NCBI GenBank assembly: GCA_034409055.1
Contig: DAOUMU010000292.1
Location: forward strand, 1-35,103
From: DAOUMU01 sp034409055
GTDB lineage: Bacteria; Chloroflexota; Anaerolineae; 4572-78; J111
DNA length: 35,103 nt
Direction of reading: 5' to 3'
Shown here: positions 14,606 through 23,256 of the stretch, one piece after another
Layout: every line of letters begins with the position of its first letter
How positions within the stretch are numbered: position 1 is the stretch's first letter
The notes under the pieces: generated by a model
Told to the model about the DNA's origin: nothing
What the model saw: the letters and a program-made list of their open reading frames with translations, nothing else
Databases searched by the model: none
Translations under genes and position numbers: made by a program

Positions 14606-15058
14606 CTATTTGTGCATGCTGTCCAAAATTGCTTCCACCTGTGATAGAAACCGTCCGATGACCTCGCGCTCGCTTTCTGAGAGCGTTGAAAAATAGTGGA
14701 CATATTGATTACGAAACGCCCCCCGCAGTTCCCGGTATCGCTCCAGCATCTCCTGTCCTAATGGCGTAAAAGTGGCCGTCAACTCGTTCTTGTTAAAGGG
14801 GTCTTTAGTTTTTTCGAGAACCCCTTTTCTTACCAGCCGTGAAAGGGTCTGAGAGATGGCCCCCTTAGTCACCCCCAGCTTCTCCGCCATTTCCGTGGCA
14901 TTGCTCGCCTGTACATCATCAATTAATAACATCAGATGGATTTCCGAAGGATAGAGCTTGAGATCTCCGTGCGGAAAAACGCTATTTTTTTCAAGAAAAG
15001 TCAGTCTTTTGATGAGCCACAACATCTGCGTGGCAAGTGCTTGACTATTTGTGTCCAT
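14606..15058 (-). CDS. MarR-family transcriptional regulator
   Basis: 150 residues, normal for the family. The N-terminal helix leads into a winged helix-turn-helix (about 45-110: SEIHLMLLIDDVQASNATEMAEKLGVTKGAISQTLSRL as recognition region, then a wing with KTKDPFNKNELTATFTPLG). A C-terminal dimerisation helix ends near the stop. The ATG lies only six bases from the -10 box and has no ribosome site, so the messenger is probably leaderless. An operator overlaps the promoter, so the protein very likely represses itself. The same operator at the downstream SRPBCC gene points to joint control, with release by an unknown small ligand. Confidence 0.9.
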   Translation of the reverse strand: MDTNSQALATQMLWLIKRLTFLEKNSVFPHGDLKLYPSEIHLMLLIDDVQASNATEMAEKLGVTKGAISQTLSRLVRKGVLEKTKDPFNKNELTATFTPLGQEMLERYRELRGAFRNQYVHYFSTLSESEREVIGRFLSQVEAILDSMHK

Positions 15059-15063
15059 GTTTT

Positions 15064-15093
15064 GAGTATAGTATCTAAATACGAAAAAGTCAA
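15064..15093 (-). promoter_or_regulatory. marR promoter with overlapping operator, leaderless
   Basis: Minus-strand TTGACT (15093-15088) and TATACT (15070-15065) are separated by 17 bases. The ATG begins six bases after the -10, at the expected first transcribed base. The operator GAGTATAGTATCTAAATAC (15064-15082) covers the -10 and spacer, so bound repressor would exclude polymerase. Confidence 0.75.
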
Positions 15094-15109
15094 GTTTTTT
15101 CGAATTATT

Positions 15110-15262
15110 CTACAAATGTCCTTTTCGTTTTACTGGAAGAAGTTTAGCCACTGTATCCGGGCCAAACACCATATCGACAATCGCCACAACAAAAAGAAAA
15201 CCGACTTCCCACAATAGCGTGCGAGAAGTTACTTTCGCTTTTAACTTGTCAGTACGTATGGT
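15110..15262 (-). pseudogene. possible C-terminal remnant of a membrane protein
   Basis: A minus-strand frame of 50 codons runs from just after a TAG to a stop at 15110, without a usable start. It reads as plausible protein text with one hydrophobic helix (TLLWEVGFLFVVAIVDMVFG) followed by PDTVAKLLPVKR. It could be the decayed end of a membrane protein left between marR and lacI. I do not recognise the family, and chance reading cannot be excluded. Confidence 0.25.
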
Positions 15263-15321
15263 CTAACTTCCCGATTCAATCTCGCCCGCGACTTTTTCTC
15301 ATCAGATGATAGAATGAGGAT

Positions 15322-15375
15322 TTGACACAGAAAAGTTTTCTATTATAATGCACCCCATAGAAAACGTTTTCTATG
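15322..15375 (+). promoter_or_regulatory. promoter and twin operators of the first lacI gene
   Basis: TTGACA (15322-15327) and TATAAT (15344-15349) are spaced by 16 bases. The spacer holds the palindrome AGAAAAGTTTTCT (15329-15341). A perfect 20-bp palindrome CATAGAAAACGTTTTCTATG covers 15356-15375, starting at the predicted transcription start. The central CG and AAAACG/CGTTTT arms are typical of LacI/GalR operators, so the gene is probably autorepressed. Confidence 0.85.
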
Positions 15376-15393
15376 GGATTTCAGAGGTGTCTC

Positions 15394-16473
15394 ATGCCGA
15401 TTACACTAGCCGAAATCGCTAAGATTACCGGGTTTTCCATCCCCACCGTTTCACGAGTCCTTTCCAATAGCAATTATCCTGTAAATTCAGACACTCGGCA
15501 GCAAATTATGGACGTTGCCGAGTCGATGGGATACAAACCAAATATCTCCGCCCGTAGTTTGAGAACAGATCGAACCCATACCATAGGCATCATCGTTGAT
15601 GATATTCTCAGCCCTTTTGTGCCACCGATAGTCCGGGGCATTCAGGATCATTTGAAAGATTTTGATTACTTGGGTTTGATCATTAATACCGACTTTGATC
15701 CAGACCTGGAAAAGGATGCAATAAGCACGCTGATTAATCGTCCGGTAGATGGCATTATCTTTGTAGAGTCTTTACACAGCACAACCAGTGAGGTGCTGGC
15801 ACAATTAGACAAACCTTATGTATTTGTGCACAGATTATTTGGATCGTCTGTTGCGAATTCCATTGTACCCGATGATTGCTATGGGGCCGGTTTGGCTGTC
15901 AATCATCTGGTTGAGTTAGGTCATCGTCGTATTGCTTATATTAATGGGCCAGAAGGTTGGCATTCGGCAATGAGGCGTTTAGCCGGTTATCAAGAGGCAT
16001 TGATCGCCCGGGGTCTTGAATTTGATCCTGAATTGACCCAACCAGGGGACTGGGAATTTGAGGGGGGGTACAAAGCAACCCAGAATTTATTGGATGTTAA
16101 CAACAGGCCGACAGCAATTTTTGCAGCCAATGATCTGATGGCTCTGGGTGCCATTTATGCTATACAAGATGCGGGATTAACGGTGCCTGAAGATATTGCT
16201 GTGGTCGGTTATGATAATCGGGAAATTACCCGCATATTTCGTCCCAAAATCACAACGGTCAGTTTGCCGGTTTACGAAATGGGCAAAACAGCAGCCGAAT
16301 TAATCATCAAGCAGCTAAAGGAAGGTTTGGAAAATAACGACGAAATAAAAATTAAAGGACAGCTATTTGTCAGACAATCTTGTGGCGCTGACGAAACACA
16401 AATGACTGTTGATGAATTAGATGCCGGTACTACTTCAAGAAGAATCGTATTGAATATACATCCAAATGATTAA
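15394..16473 (+). CDS. LacI-family regulator of the GH127 sugar cluster
   Basis: 359 residues from the ATG at 15394, preceded by GAGG with a six-base gap. An earlier in-frame ATG at 15373 lies inside the operator palindrome and lacks a ribosome site. The helix-turn-helix is at the very N-terminus (TLAEIAKITGFSIPTVSRVL), with the hinge near KPNISARSL and then a periplasmic-binding-protein-like effector domain to about residue 335. The tail (TQMTVDELDAGTTSRRIVL) is longer than usual. A perfect LacI operator overlaps its own start of transcription. The next genes encode a sugar ABC importer and an arabinofuranosidase, so the inducer is probably an arabinose-containing oligosaccharide or its product. 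No copy of the operator was seen directly in front of the binding-protein gene. Confidence 0.93.
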   Translation: MPITLAEIAKITGFSIPTVSRVLSNSNYPVNSDTRQQIMDVAESMGYKPNISARSLRTDRTHTIGIIVDDILSPFVPPIVRGIQDHLKDFDYLGLIINTDFDPDLEKDAISTLINRPVDGIIFVESLHSTTSEVLAQLDKPYVFVHRLFGSSVANSIVPDDCYGAGLAVNHLVELGHRRIAYINGPEGWHSAMRRLAGYQEALIARGLEFDPELTQPGDWEFEGGYKATQNLLDVNNRPTAIFAANDLMALGAIYAIQDAGLTVPEDIAVVGYDNREITRIFRPKITTVSLPVYEMGKTAAELIIKQLKEGLENNDEIKIKGQLFVRQSCGADETQMTVDELDAGTTSRRIVLNIHPND

Positions 16474-16776
16474 GCAGCAATTTGTAATTTATAGCCGGGA
16501 AGTTGTAGGTGGCAGTTACAAGGAGGCAAAGACTATGATACGTGCATCGCCCTGATATGGCACAGGTTGTTTTTTAAACAATGGGGAGATACCTTAGATT
16601 TGGCCGTCCGCAGTATCTCCCAGATCAACAGTATTCAGAATGTTCCTATATTTTAGGCTCATTCTGCCTACTTTCATTTAGATATTTTAGCAAAATAAAT
16701 TTAAAAAACAAGTGAATAAATCTCCTTGTGATTAGGGGATAAACATTGAGAATTTGAATGAAATTAGGAGGAAAAA
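16474..16776. other. intergenic region with micro-ORF and hairpin
   Basis: This spacer between lacI and the binding-protein gene has a strong AAGGAGG (about 16520-16526) in front of a six-codon reading frame MIRASP (16535-16555). After it comes an inverted repeat GGAGATAC/GTATCTCC (16585-16592 and 16613-16620). Together these could be a leader or attenuator, or the debris of a deleted gene. No consensus promoter or operator was found here. Confidence 0.4.
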
Positions 16777-18144
16777 ATGTCAGAGAAAAAGAGTTTATCA
16801 AGACGCCGGTTTCTGGAATTAGCTGGGGCTGCTGCTGCCGGTAGTTTGCTAGCCGCGTGTGGAGCGGAACCAGAGGTTGTAGAAAAAGTTGTCACCAAAG
16901 AAGTTGAAAAAGAGGTGGTCAAAGAGGTTGTGGTGACGGCAACACCCGAAGCTCCGGCCGTAACGACACCGCGCAAAGTTCGCTTGGCGGTTGGCGGTTG
17001 GGCCGAGCAAGGCACCAAAGACCTGTTGGAAAAAACTGAGTTCACCAAACAAACCGGGATAGAAGTGGAGGTAATTCTCCGCACCGATACGAAGGAAACG
17101 GAACTCACCCGCCTGTCCAGCGCTGTCCAGGCCGGTACCAGCCCCTACGATGTGATTGACTTTGAAGATGAGTTGACGACTTCCTTCTCACAAGCGGGCT
17201 ATATGCTTCCGCTCAATGATTTGGTATCGAAAGAGGTTTGGGATGATTTTGACCCATCGATGCGGGCCTATTCCGACGTGTGGAGCACCCACGAAGGTGA
17301 ACTGTTCCGCGTGATCCATAACTGGGAAATGCCTTACTGGTTCTACCGCAAAGACTGGTTTGATGAAAAAGGTGTTGATATTCCCACCACCTGGGAAGAG
17401 ACTCTAGCTATGGGCGAGGTCTTTACCGATGAAGGGGCCGGCGTGTGGGCTACCGTGGACGGCCTGATTAAGGGCGCGTTCCTCAACGTATACCTGGCCT
17501 GGGTTACGCTGCAAGCCGGCGGCAACCCGTTTGACGTAGGCCCCGAGTATAAGATGGCCCTTGAGTATATCTACGATATGATGTACACCAGCAAGGTGCT
17601 CAACCCGGCCTCGCTGCAAAAGGATTACAACCAGCAAAACGGCGACTATCTGGCCGACAAAGTAGCCTTTATGCGGCAATGGCCCTTCTTTGCCGATGTG
17701 GCCCGCAGTGATGATAACGCAGCGTGGTTCAGCGAAGATAAAGTAGCGGTCGCGCTGCCGCCGGTTGGACCGGGCGGCCCGGCAGGCTCCACTTATGCCG
17801 CCGGTTGGGGCTTTGGCATCATCAAGAATTCACCCAACCTGGAAGAGGCCAAAGAATTGTTGCAGTTCCTCATCTCTAACGAAATCGCAGCAGAGGCGGC
17901 CAAGACCAGCTTCTGGTTCTTGAGCGCGCGCAAATCTGTTCTGGATGCGGTTGACCAGGATAACTACCTGGTTCAGATGCTAAAAATGTATTCTGAGGCG
18001 GGCGTTATCGGCGTACGGCCCCATCACCCCAAGTTTGTCGAGGCGCTGACTATTCTTGAAGATACAGCGGCGGCATTTCTCACCGATCAAATGAGCATTG
18101 ACGATTCAATGAGTCAAGCTCAAGCTCAATTGGCTTCGCTGTAG
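16777..18144 (+). CDS. sugar ABC transporter substrate-binding lipoprotein (family 1)
   Basis: 455 residues. The N-terminus combines a twin-arginine-type motif (SRRRFLEL, residues 8-15) with a lipobox ending LLAAC, giving lipid-anchored Cys28. A charged Val/Glu/Lys linker (about 32-58), ending TATPEAP, spaces the binding domain from the membrane. The mature domain fits the family 1 extracellular solute-binding proteins (COG1653) for oligosaccharides, with conserved regions such as PYDVIDFEDE, MPYWFYRKDWFDEKGVDIPTTWEE and GWGFGIIKNSPNLEEAKELLQFL. AGGAGG lies upstream of the ATG. It heads a cluster with two permeases and a GH127 glycosidase, so arabinofuranosyl-bearing oligosaccharides are the likely cargo. 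A stem-loop separates it from the permease genes, as expected when the binding protein is made in excess. Confidence 0.93.
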   Translation: MSEKKSLSRRRFLELAGAAAAGSLLAACGAEPEVVEKVVTKEVEKEVVKEVVVTATPEAPAVTTPRKVRLAVGGWAEQGTKDLLEKTEFTKQTGIEVEVILRTDTKETELTRLSSAVQAGTSPYDVIDFEDELTTSFSQAGYMLPLNDLVSKEVWDDFDPSMRAYSDVWSTHEGELFRVIHNWEMPYWFYRKDWFDEKGVDIPTTWEETLAMGEVFTDEGAGVWATVDGLIKGAFLNVYLAWVTLQAGGNPFDVGPEYKMALEYIYDMMYTSKVLNPASLQKDYNQQNGDYLADKVAFMRQWPFFADVARSDDNAAWFSEDKVAVALPPVGPGGPAGSTYAAGWGFGIIKNSPNLEEAKELLQFLISNEIAAEAAKTSFWFLSARKSVLDAVDQDNYLVQMLKMYSEAGVIGVRPHHPKFVEALTILEDTAAAFLTDQMSIDDSMSQAQAQLASL

Positions 18145-18165
18145 AATACGTGAAGGTTTGAGGTG

Positions 18166-18195
18166 GCAGGTAGTCGGAGTTGGATGGCTACCTGC
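18166..18195 (+). other. intercistronic stem-loop between binding protein and permease
   Basis: GCAGGTAG (18166-18173) pairs with CTACCTGC (18188-18195) around a 14-base loop, 22 bases after the binding-protein stop and 25 before the permease start. It resembles processing or stabilising hairpins in sugar-transport operons. No T-tract is present, so it is not a strong terminator. Confidence 0.55.
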
Positions 18196-18219
18196 TGCTT
18201 TAGTTTAGGTCTGCAATTT

Positions 18220-19179
18220 ATGAATAAAAAGAGTGATTCAATGGAAATTTCACAGGTTAATACCACGCCTGTAAATATCTCTCCCTTGCGCCTGAGTTTG
18301 AAAAGATTAGCTGCCCGACGCTCTCTTTTATTTGTTATTCTGGTGGCTCCGGCTTTTTTGCTACGCATTGCCACGGCCGCCTACCCAATTTTGCAAACCA
18401 TCTACCTGGGATTTACCAATCTGAGTATTCTGGACAATACCAATGAATTTGTAGGTTTGCAGAACTATTTAAAAATGCCTTTTGACTTTGGGGTGCGCGG
18501 CGCGTTTACGTTTACCATCATTTTTGTGCTTGCCTCTACCATATTGAATTTGGTGTTTGGCCTGTTGATTGCGCTGCTGCTCAATACCAGTTTTTCGTGG
18601 AAACCGTTTGCCCGGACTATCAACCTTATTCCCTGGGCCATTCCCACCATTGTGGCCGGCTATCTCTTTCGCTGGCTTTTAGATGACCAGTTTGGCATGA
18701 TTCCGCACTGGGTATATGTCCTCACCGGCGAACGCATGGTCGCCTTGATTTCACCCTGGGGGGCCAGAATCTCGGTGATATTGGTGCAAGTCTGGAAAGA
18801 CGCCCCCTTTATGGCCATTGTTTTTCTGGCCGGCCTTCAAGGCATCCCGGAAGAGTTATATGATGCGGCCATTGTCGATGGCGCCAATGTTTGGCAGCGG
18901 TTTTGGCGAATTACTATTCCGTTGGTGGCACCGTTGGTGATTACCCTGGGCGTGTTTCGGGTGGTCTGGTCGCTGGCCAACTTCGACCTGATTTTTGGCC
19001 TGACGTTCGGCGGACCGGGTGTAGCCACCTCGGTTTTGTCTTTACGTATCTTCCAAGAAGGCATCCTTTACTTTAAGTTTGGGTTTGCCTCGGCCATTAG
19101 CGTTATCTTGCTTATTCTCGTCGGCATTGTTGGAATCATTGCTTTGCGCTTGTTCCGGCGATACGACGTGTCCTATTGA
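18220..19179 (+). CDS. sugar ABC transporter permease, MalF/UgpA type
   Basis: 319 residues from the ATG at 18220. The ATG at 18241 is an alternative, and neither has a strong ribosome site. There are six membrane segments: the first follows a basic Arg/Lys-rich cytoplasmic tail at about 45-65, and the rest lie between 100 and 315. The coupling-helix motif EELYDAAIVDGANVWQRFWRITIPLVAP (about 230-256) is the classic EAA loop that docks onto the transport ATPase. It forms a heterodimer with the permease encoded 16 bases downstream and receives sugar from the lipoprotein at 16777. No ATPase gene lies in the cluster, so it must use one encoded elsewhere. Confidence 0.93.
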   Translation: MNKKSDSMEISQVNTTPVNISPLRLSLKRLAARRSLLFVILVAPAFLLRIATAAYPILQTIYLGFTNLSILDNTNEFVGLQNYLKMPFDFGVRGAFTFTIIFVLASTILNLVFGLLIALLLNTSFSWKPFARTINLIPWAIPTIVAGYLFRWLLDDQFGMIPHWVYVLTGERMVALISPWGARISVILVQVWKDAPFMAIVFLAGLQGIPEELYDAAIVDGANVWQRFWRITIPLVAPLVITLGVFRVVWSLANFDLIFGLTFGGPGVATSVLSLRIFQEGILYFKFGFASAISVILLILVGIVGIIALRLFRRYDVSY

Positions 19180-19195
19180 TAGGTGGAGGTAAATA

Positions 19196-20083
19196 ATGCT
19201 TGAACAGCAAAATTCAAGAATGACACCTCGTGTTTCTTCTCAACGCAAAAGCAACAGGTTTAGAACAATAACCATTTACGCTTTTTTTATCTTGTTCACC
19301 CTGATTGTTTTGTTGCCGTTTTACTGGCTGATCAGATCATCGTTGATTATGCCCAAATATCTCTTCGAAACCCCACCGATTTACTTTACCACCGATCTGA
19401 CGCCCAGAAATTTCATAACGTTGTTTGAGCAAATTCCTTTCTACGAATATACGCGGAATTCAGTTGTTCTTGCGGTTAGCGCTTCATTTCTATCGGTTGC
19501 CATTAGCTTTATGGCGGCTTATGCTTTTGCCCGTATCCGGTTTCCGGGCAGCAACTTACTCTTGTGGTCTCTTATCCTGTCGATGGCGTTGCCGGAGATT
19601 GGCACCATTGTGCCGCTATACCGCACGCTGAATACCTTTAAACTCCTTGATACACTCAACGGTTTAATTCTGGTGTTGAGCAGCGCTATGATCCCCTTTA
19701 CGGTTTGGGTTTTGGTTTCGTTTATCAAACAGGTGCCGTATGAAATTGAAGAAGCGGCCATTGTTGATGGGGCCAATATTTTTCATATCTTCTGGCGTAT
19801 TTTGATACCGGTCACCGCACCGGGATTGGTAACCATGCTCCTGATTAATTTTGTTGGGGCCTGGAACAATATGTTGTTTCCGCTATCCTTCTCGGTTACC
19901 CCGGCCTCAAAAACCCTCAGCGTAGCCATTACCGAAGTTTATGCCGGCTACTCGCCTTACGGTAAACCCTGGGAATTAATTATGGCGGTGGGATTGGTGA
20001 TGGTCATCCCGGTCATCATCATGGTGCTGTTTTCGCAAAAAGCAATTGTACGCGGCCTCACCGCGGGGGCCGTTAAAGGCTAA
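19196..20083 (+). CDS. sugar ABC transporter permease, MalG/UgpE type
   Basis: 295 residues, with GGAGGT five bases before the ATG. It has six membrane segments with the MalG-type layout: an N-terminal helix, a loop ending in RNSVVLAVSASFLSVAISFMAAYAFAR, and a coupling motif EIEEAAIVDGANIFHIFWRILIPVTAPGL (about 182-209). It ends in the common RGLTAGAVKG tail. It pairs with the preceding permease. The GH127 gene follows 51 bases later with its own ribosome site, so import and hydrolysis are probably cotranscribed. Confidence 0.94.
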   Translation: MLEQQNSRMTPRVSSQRKSNRFRTITIYAFFILFTLIVLLPFYWLIRSSLIMPKYLFETPPIYFTTDLTPRNFITLFEQIPFYEYTRNSVVLAVSASFLSVAISFMAAYAFARIRFPGSNLLLWSLILSMALPEIGTIVPLYRTLNTFKLLDTLNGLILVLSSAMIPFTVWVLVSFIKQVPYEIEEAAIVDGANIFHIFWRILIPVTAPGLVTMLLINFVGAWNNMLFPLSFSVTPASKTLSVAITEVYAGYSPYGKPWELIMAVGLVMVIPVIIMVLFSQKAIVRGLTAGAVKG

Positions 20084-20134
20084 TCCATTACTCCTCAGGC
20101 TGATAATAAATTTTACGATACAAGGAGCCAGTTC

Positions 20135-22048
20135 ATGTCGACTGACTTAACTGCAAAATATAGCATTACTTATCCGCACGCGCGTTGGCAAATGCTTCCC
20201 CTGGAGTCCATTTCGTTAACCACAGGATTCTGGTTCCGACGGCAAAAGCTTAATCGCGAAACTACTTTGCTCCACGGTTACCGGATGCTGGAAGAAGCCG
20301 GCAATTTTCACAATCTTCGGGTGGCAGCCGGTCTGACCCAAGGTGAATATCGGGGCCGGGAATTTTTGGACTCCGACGTTTACAAATGGCTTGAGGCTGC
20401 CTCGTACGAGTTGCATATTAATCCCGACAACCCTCCCTTGCAGCAACAAGTTGACCAGGCGATTGGTTTGGTTGCGGCGGCTCAGCAGGATGACGGCTAC
20501 ATTAATTCTTACTTTCAGGTGGCACACCGGGGAAAGCGTTGGATCGACCTGGACTTTGGGCACGAATTGTACTGCGCCGGACATCTCTTTCAGGCAGCAG
20601 TAGCACACTATCGAGCCACGCAAGATACCCAATTGCTGAATATAGCGACCCGTTTTGCCGACTTGCTCTGCGCCACATTTGGCCCCGATAAAAAGCCCGG
20701 CGCGCCGGGCCATCCTGAAATCGAAATGGCGCTGGTGGCTTTATATCAGGCCATTGGCAAGCAAGAATATCTTGACCTGGCCAAGTTCTTCATTGATGAG
20801 CGGGGCAAAGGGGTGATGCGAGGGCTGGGCTGGGCCAGTGGCCCGGCGTATCATCAGGATCGGGTGCCAGTGCGGCAGGCTTCGGAGGTGGAAGGACACG
20901 CCGTGCGGGCTATGTATCTCTACGCAGGCGTCACCGATCTCTATTTGGAGACCGGTGAACAAGCCTTATTCGATACCCTCGTACGGCTGTGGCAAGACAT
21001 GGTTAGCGGTAAGCTTTTTATCACCGGCGGCTTGGGTTCCAGATACGAGGGCGAATCTTTTGGCGATCCCTACGAAATGCCTTCCGACCAATGTTACTGT
21101 GAAACCTGCGCCGCCATTGGCAGCATTATGTGGAACTGGCGCATGCTGCTGGCCACCGGCGAAGGCCGCTACGCCGATTTGATGGAACGGACTCTCTACA
21201 ATGGCTTTCTAAGCGGGCTGGCCGATGATGGACGGCATTTCTTCTACATCAATCCGCTAATGAGCCGCCGCGGTGCGCGGCGCGAAGAATGGTACGAGGT
21301 GGCTTGTTGCCCACCTAATATTATGCGTTTGATGGCTTCGTTGGGGCACTATTTTGCCACCTTAGACACTACGGGCGTTCAGATCCATTTATATAATTCG
21401 GCCACCATAAAAACCACCCTGGCTTCTGGAAATCATGTTGCCTTGACAATGGACACCAACTATCCCTGGTATGGACACGTTAAATTGGCCATTGCCAAAA
21501 CAGATGGCTCAATCTGGCTGCTGCGGATGCGTGTACCCAGTTGGTGCCAAAAAGTCCAGGTTATCATCAACGGTCAGCCGGTTAATGATTTAACTATTGA
21601 GTCCGGTTACGCGCTGCTTGAACGGGCATGGCAGGCAGGTGACGTAATCGAACTGGAGTTGGCTGCGGAACCGCGTTTATTCGAGGCGCATCCTCGTATT
21701 GACGCGGTACGCGATAGTGTGGCTATTCAATATGGGCCGCTGGCCTATTGTCTTGAAGCGGTGGATGTTGAAGCCAACTTACTGGATGTACAGCTTGACG
21801 AGAATACGCTCCTTGAAGCTGTTTGGCACGACAATTTGCTAACCGAAGGCATTATCGTGGTAGAAACCACGGGTCACGTGGCTAATGTAGATGCGTGGCA
21901 GGATAATCTGTATCGTCCCTTAAGTGGAAATAACCGCCAAACACCCACTAGACAAACGGTTTCTCTTAAGGCCATTCCCTATTATGCCTGGGGTAATCGA
22001 AAACCAGGGGCTATGCGCGTGTGGATTCCGCGGTTGGATAAGATGTGA
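20135..22048 (+). CDS. GH127 beta-L-arabinofuranosidase, cytosolic
   Basis: 637 residues with no signal peptide. AAGGAG lies upstream of the ATG. The sequence fits glycoside hydrolase family 127, an (alpha/alpha)6 barrel followed by beta-sandwich domains. The residues that in Bifidobacterium HypBA1 bind zinc and form the nucleophile are all present: Glu323 and Cys325 in CYCETCAAIGS, and Cys391-Cys392 in EVACCPPNIMR. The first of the Cys pair is the expected nucleophile. The N-terminal PLESISLTTGFWFRRQKLNRETTLLHGYRMLEEAGNFHNLR segment is typical. It should release L-arabinofuranose from the non-reducing end of imported oligosaccharides or arabinan- and hydroxyproline-linked glycans. Length is close to HypBA1 (658 residues). 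It ends 13 bases before the convergent MBL gene with no visible terminator between. Confidence 0.95.
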   Translation: MSTDLTAKYSITYPHARWQMLPLESISLTTGFWFRRQKLNRETTLLHGYRMLEEAGNFHNLRVAAGLTQGEYRGREFLDSDVYKWLEAASYELHINPDNPPLQQQVDQAIGLVAAAQQDDGYINSYFQVAHRGKRWIDLDFGHELYCAGHLFQAAVAHYRATQDTQLLNIATRFADLLCATFGPDKKPGAPGHPEIEMALVALYQAIGKQEYLDLAKFFIDERGKGVMRGLGWASGPAYHQDRVPVRQASEVEGHAVRAMYLYAGVTDLYLETGEQALFDTLVRLWQDMVSGKLFITGGLGSRYEGESFGDPYEMPSDQCYCETCAAIGSIMWNWRMLLATGEGRYADLMERTLYNGFLSGLADDGRHFFYINPLMSRRGARREEWYEVACCPPNIMRLMASLGHYFATLDTTGVQIHLYNSATIKTTLASGNHVALTMDTNYPWYGHVKLAIAKTDGSIWLLRMRVPSWCQKVQVIINGQPVNDLTIESGYALLERAWQAGDVIELELAAEPRLFEAHPRIDAVRDSVAIQYGPLAYCLEAVDVEANLLDVQLDENTLLEAVWHDNLLTEGIIVVETTGHVANVDAWQDNLYRPLSGNNRQTPTRQTVSLKAIPYYAWGNRKPGAMRVWIPRLDKM

Positions 22049-22061
22049 CAGTAATGCCATA

Positions 22062-22937
22062 TCACTGACGAGTTAATATGTCGAATCGACCAAAGGAATA
22101 CTGCCTCAACCGTCTGTTCCAGGGATCAATTATTTCCCGAGACTCAGCTTGGCCGGAGACTACTTTTTCAGCCCCGGCCAGGGTTTCGGGTAAAAGGTCC
22201 TTGTCGAGCCAGGGTTCGTTGTGGCTGGGCATCAGATGGTCAAAATCATCGAAATAACCCATCAGTCTCCGGTAGCTCGTTATCAGCTCTTTCAGATTGC
22301 CGCCTTCCAAATGCGTCCACACCTCCCCATGCAGCAAAATGTCACCGCAGAAAAGTATCCGGTCAGCTCTGTCCAGCAGGCAAATGTGATCCGCAGCCTC
22401 GCCGGGCGTGTGGATCACCTCCAAATCCCGACCACCAAGATTGATCCGGTCACCATCCGTTAGCCAATGACTGACCTTAAACGGCAGTAGCGCAAAACCG
22501 CTCGGATCAAAGCCTTGGGGCCAAGGTTTGATCACTAGACTTTCAGCCAAGATTTCGGTCTGGATGATCTGATGGGCTACGCCTTTTTCCGCCACGCGAT
22601 GGGACAACGGGTGGTCAAACATAGCAATTTCATCAAATTGACGGTTACTGCCGAGATGATCGGGATGGGTGTGGGTGTTGATAACCATCACCGGTTTATC
22701 AGTTACCTCTTCTACGGCCTTACGTAGGTTGCCAATTCCACAACCAGTGTCGATCAGGGCCGCCTTTTGCTGTCCTATCACCAGATTGGCGATAGTCCTC
22801 TCGTAGTGACGAGGCTCGTAGAAAACAAAAAGGTTGGTAGTAATCTCATAGACCTCAAACCAATCCTCGGAGATGGAAATCTCTTTGAATTTGGAATATA
22901 CCGATTGGGGTCGGGCATCATACCAATTGTCTGTCAT
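22062..22937 (-). CDS. metallo-beta-lactamase-fold hydrolase
   Basis: 291 residues from the ATG at 22937. An in-frame ATG at 23021 would add 28 residues, but its ribosome site is too close to be convincing. The zinc ligands of the MBL superfamily are present: THTHPDHLGS (HxHxDH), His in VIHTPGEAADH, Asp in LFCGDILLHG, and His in LMPSHNEPW. The N-terminal half has YERTIANLVIGQQKAALIDTGCG, typical of the glyoxalase-II/SoxH-like branch rather than true beta-lactamases. The substrate is unknown, and a lactone or thioester is possible by family. It is convergent with GH127. Its 5' region abuts an attC-like site, so it is the innermost gene of the minus-strand cassette-like block, but no such site follows its stop. 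Confidence 0.88.
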   Translation of the reverse strand: MTDNWYDARPQSVYSKFKEISISEDWFEVYEITTNLFVFYEPRHYERTIANLVIGQQKAALIDTGCGIGNLRKAVEEVTDKPVMVINTHTHPDHLGSNRQFDEIAMFDHPLSHRVAEKGVAHQIIQTEILAESLVIKPWPQGFDPSGFALLPFKVSHWLTDGDRINLGGRDLEVIHTPGEAADHICLLDRADRILFCGDILLHGEVWTHLEGGNLKELITSYRRLMGYFDDFDHLMPSHNEPWLDKDLLPETLAGAEKVVSGQAESREIIDPWNRRLRQYSFGRFDILTRQ

Positions 22938-23073
22938 CGAATGGCCGATATTCACTCCACCAGGCGGACCCTTTGAAGAAAGTACAGCAAAAAATAAAAA
23001 TACTCCTTCAAGATTGTCCATTCCCTTTTTTCTTTTCCAGCCAGTTGAACACAAATCCTCCTTTTCTCCTTCG

Positions 23074-23207
23074 GCCCAACGGCCCGCATCACCCGCTCGG
23101 CGCGTCAGTCGAACTGAAATCAACGCCAAGACCGAAACCACATTGGCTCTACACGCCTGCGCCCACCCAGGCGCGAAGCGCCGAGTCGGGTGGATGCAGT
23201 GTTGGGC
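23074..23207 (-). repeat. attC-like recombination site 1 (complete)
   Basis: 134 bp bounded by GCCCAAC (23074-23080) and GTTGGGC (23201-23207), matching the RYYYAAC and GTTRRRY boxes of integron attC sites. Inside, GCATC-ACCCG-CTCGGCGC (about 23086-23103) pairs with GCGCCGAG-T-CGGGT-G-GATGC (23178-23197). Two unpaired bases occur in one arm only, like the extrahelical bases that set attC polarity. It lies 49 bases beyond the stop of the minus-strand methyltransferase gene, where the attC of a cassette should be. Confidence 0.68.
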
Positions 23208-23256
23208 GGCTTTATGCTGTTAGGAAAGGACACCCTAACGGTAGGTGGTGCTCCGT

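Noticed and set aside
22049..22061. Possible terminator between the convergent GH127 and MBL genes
   Set aside because: Only 13 bases separate the stops and no stem-loop with a T-tract was found.
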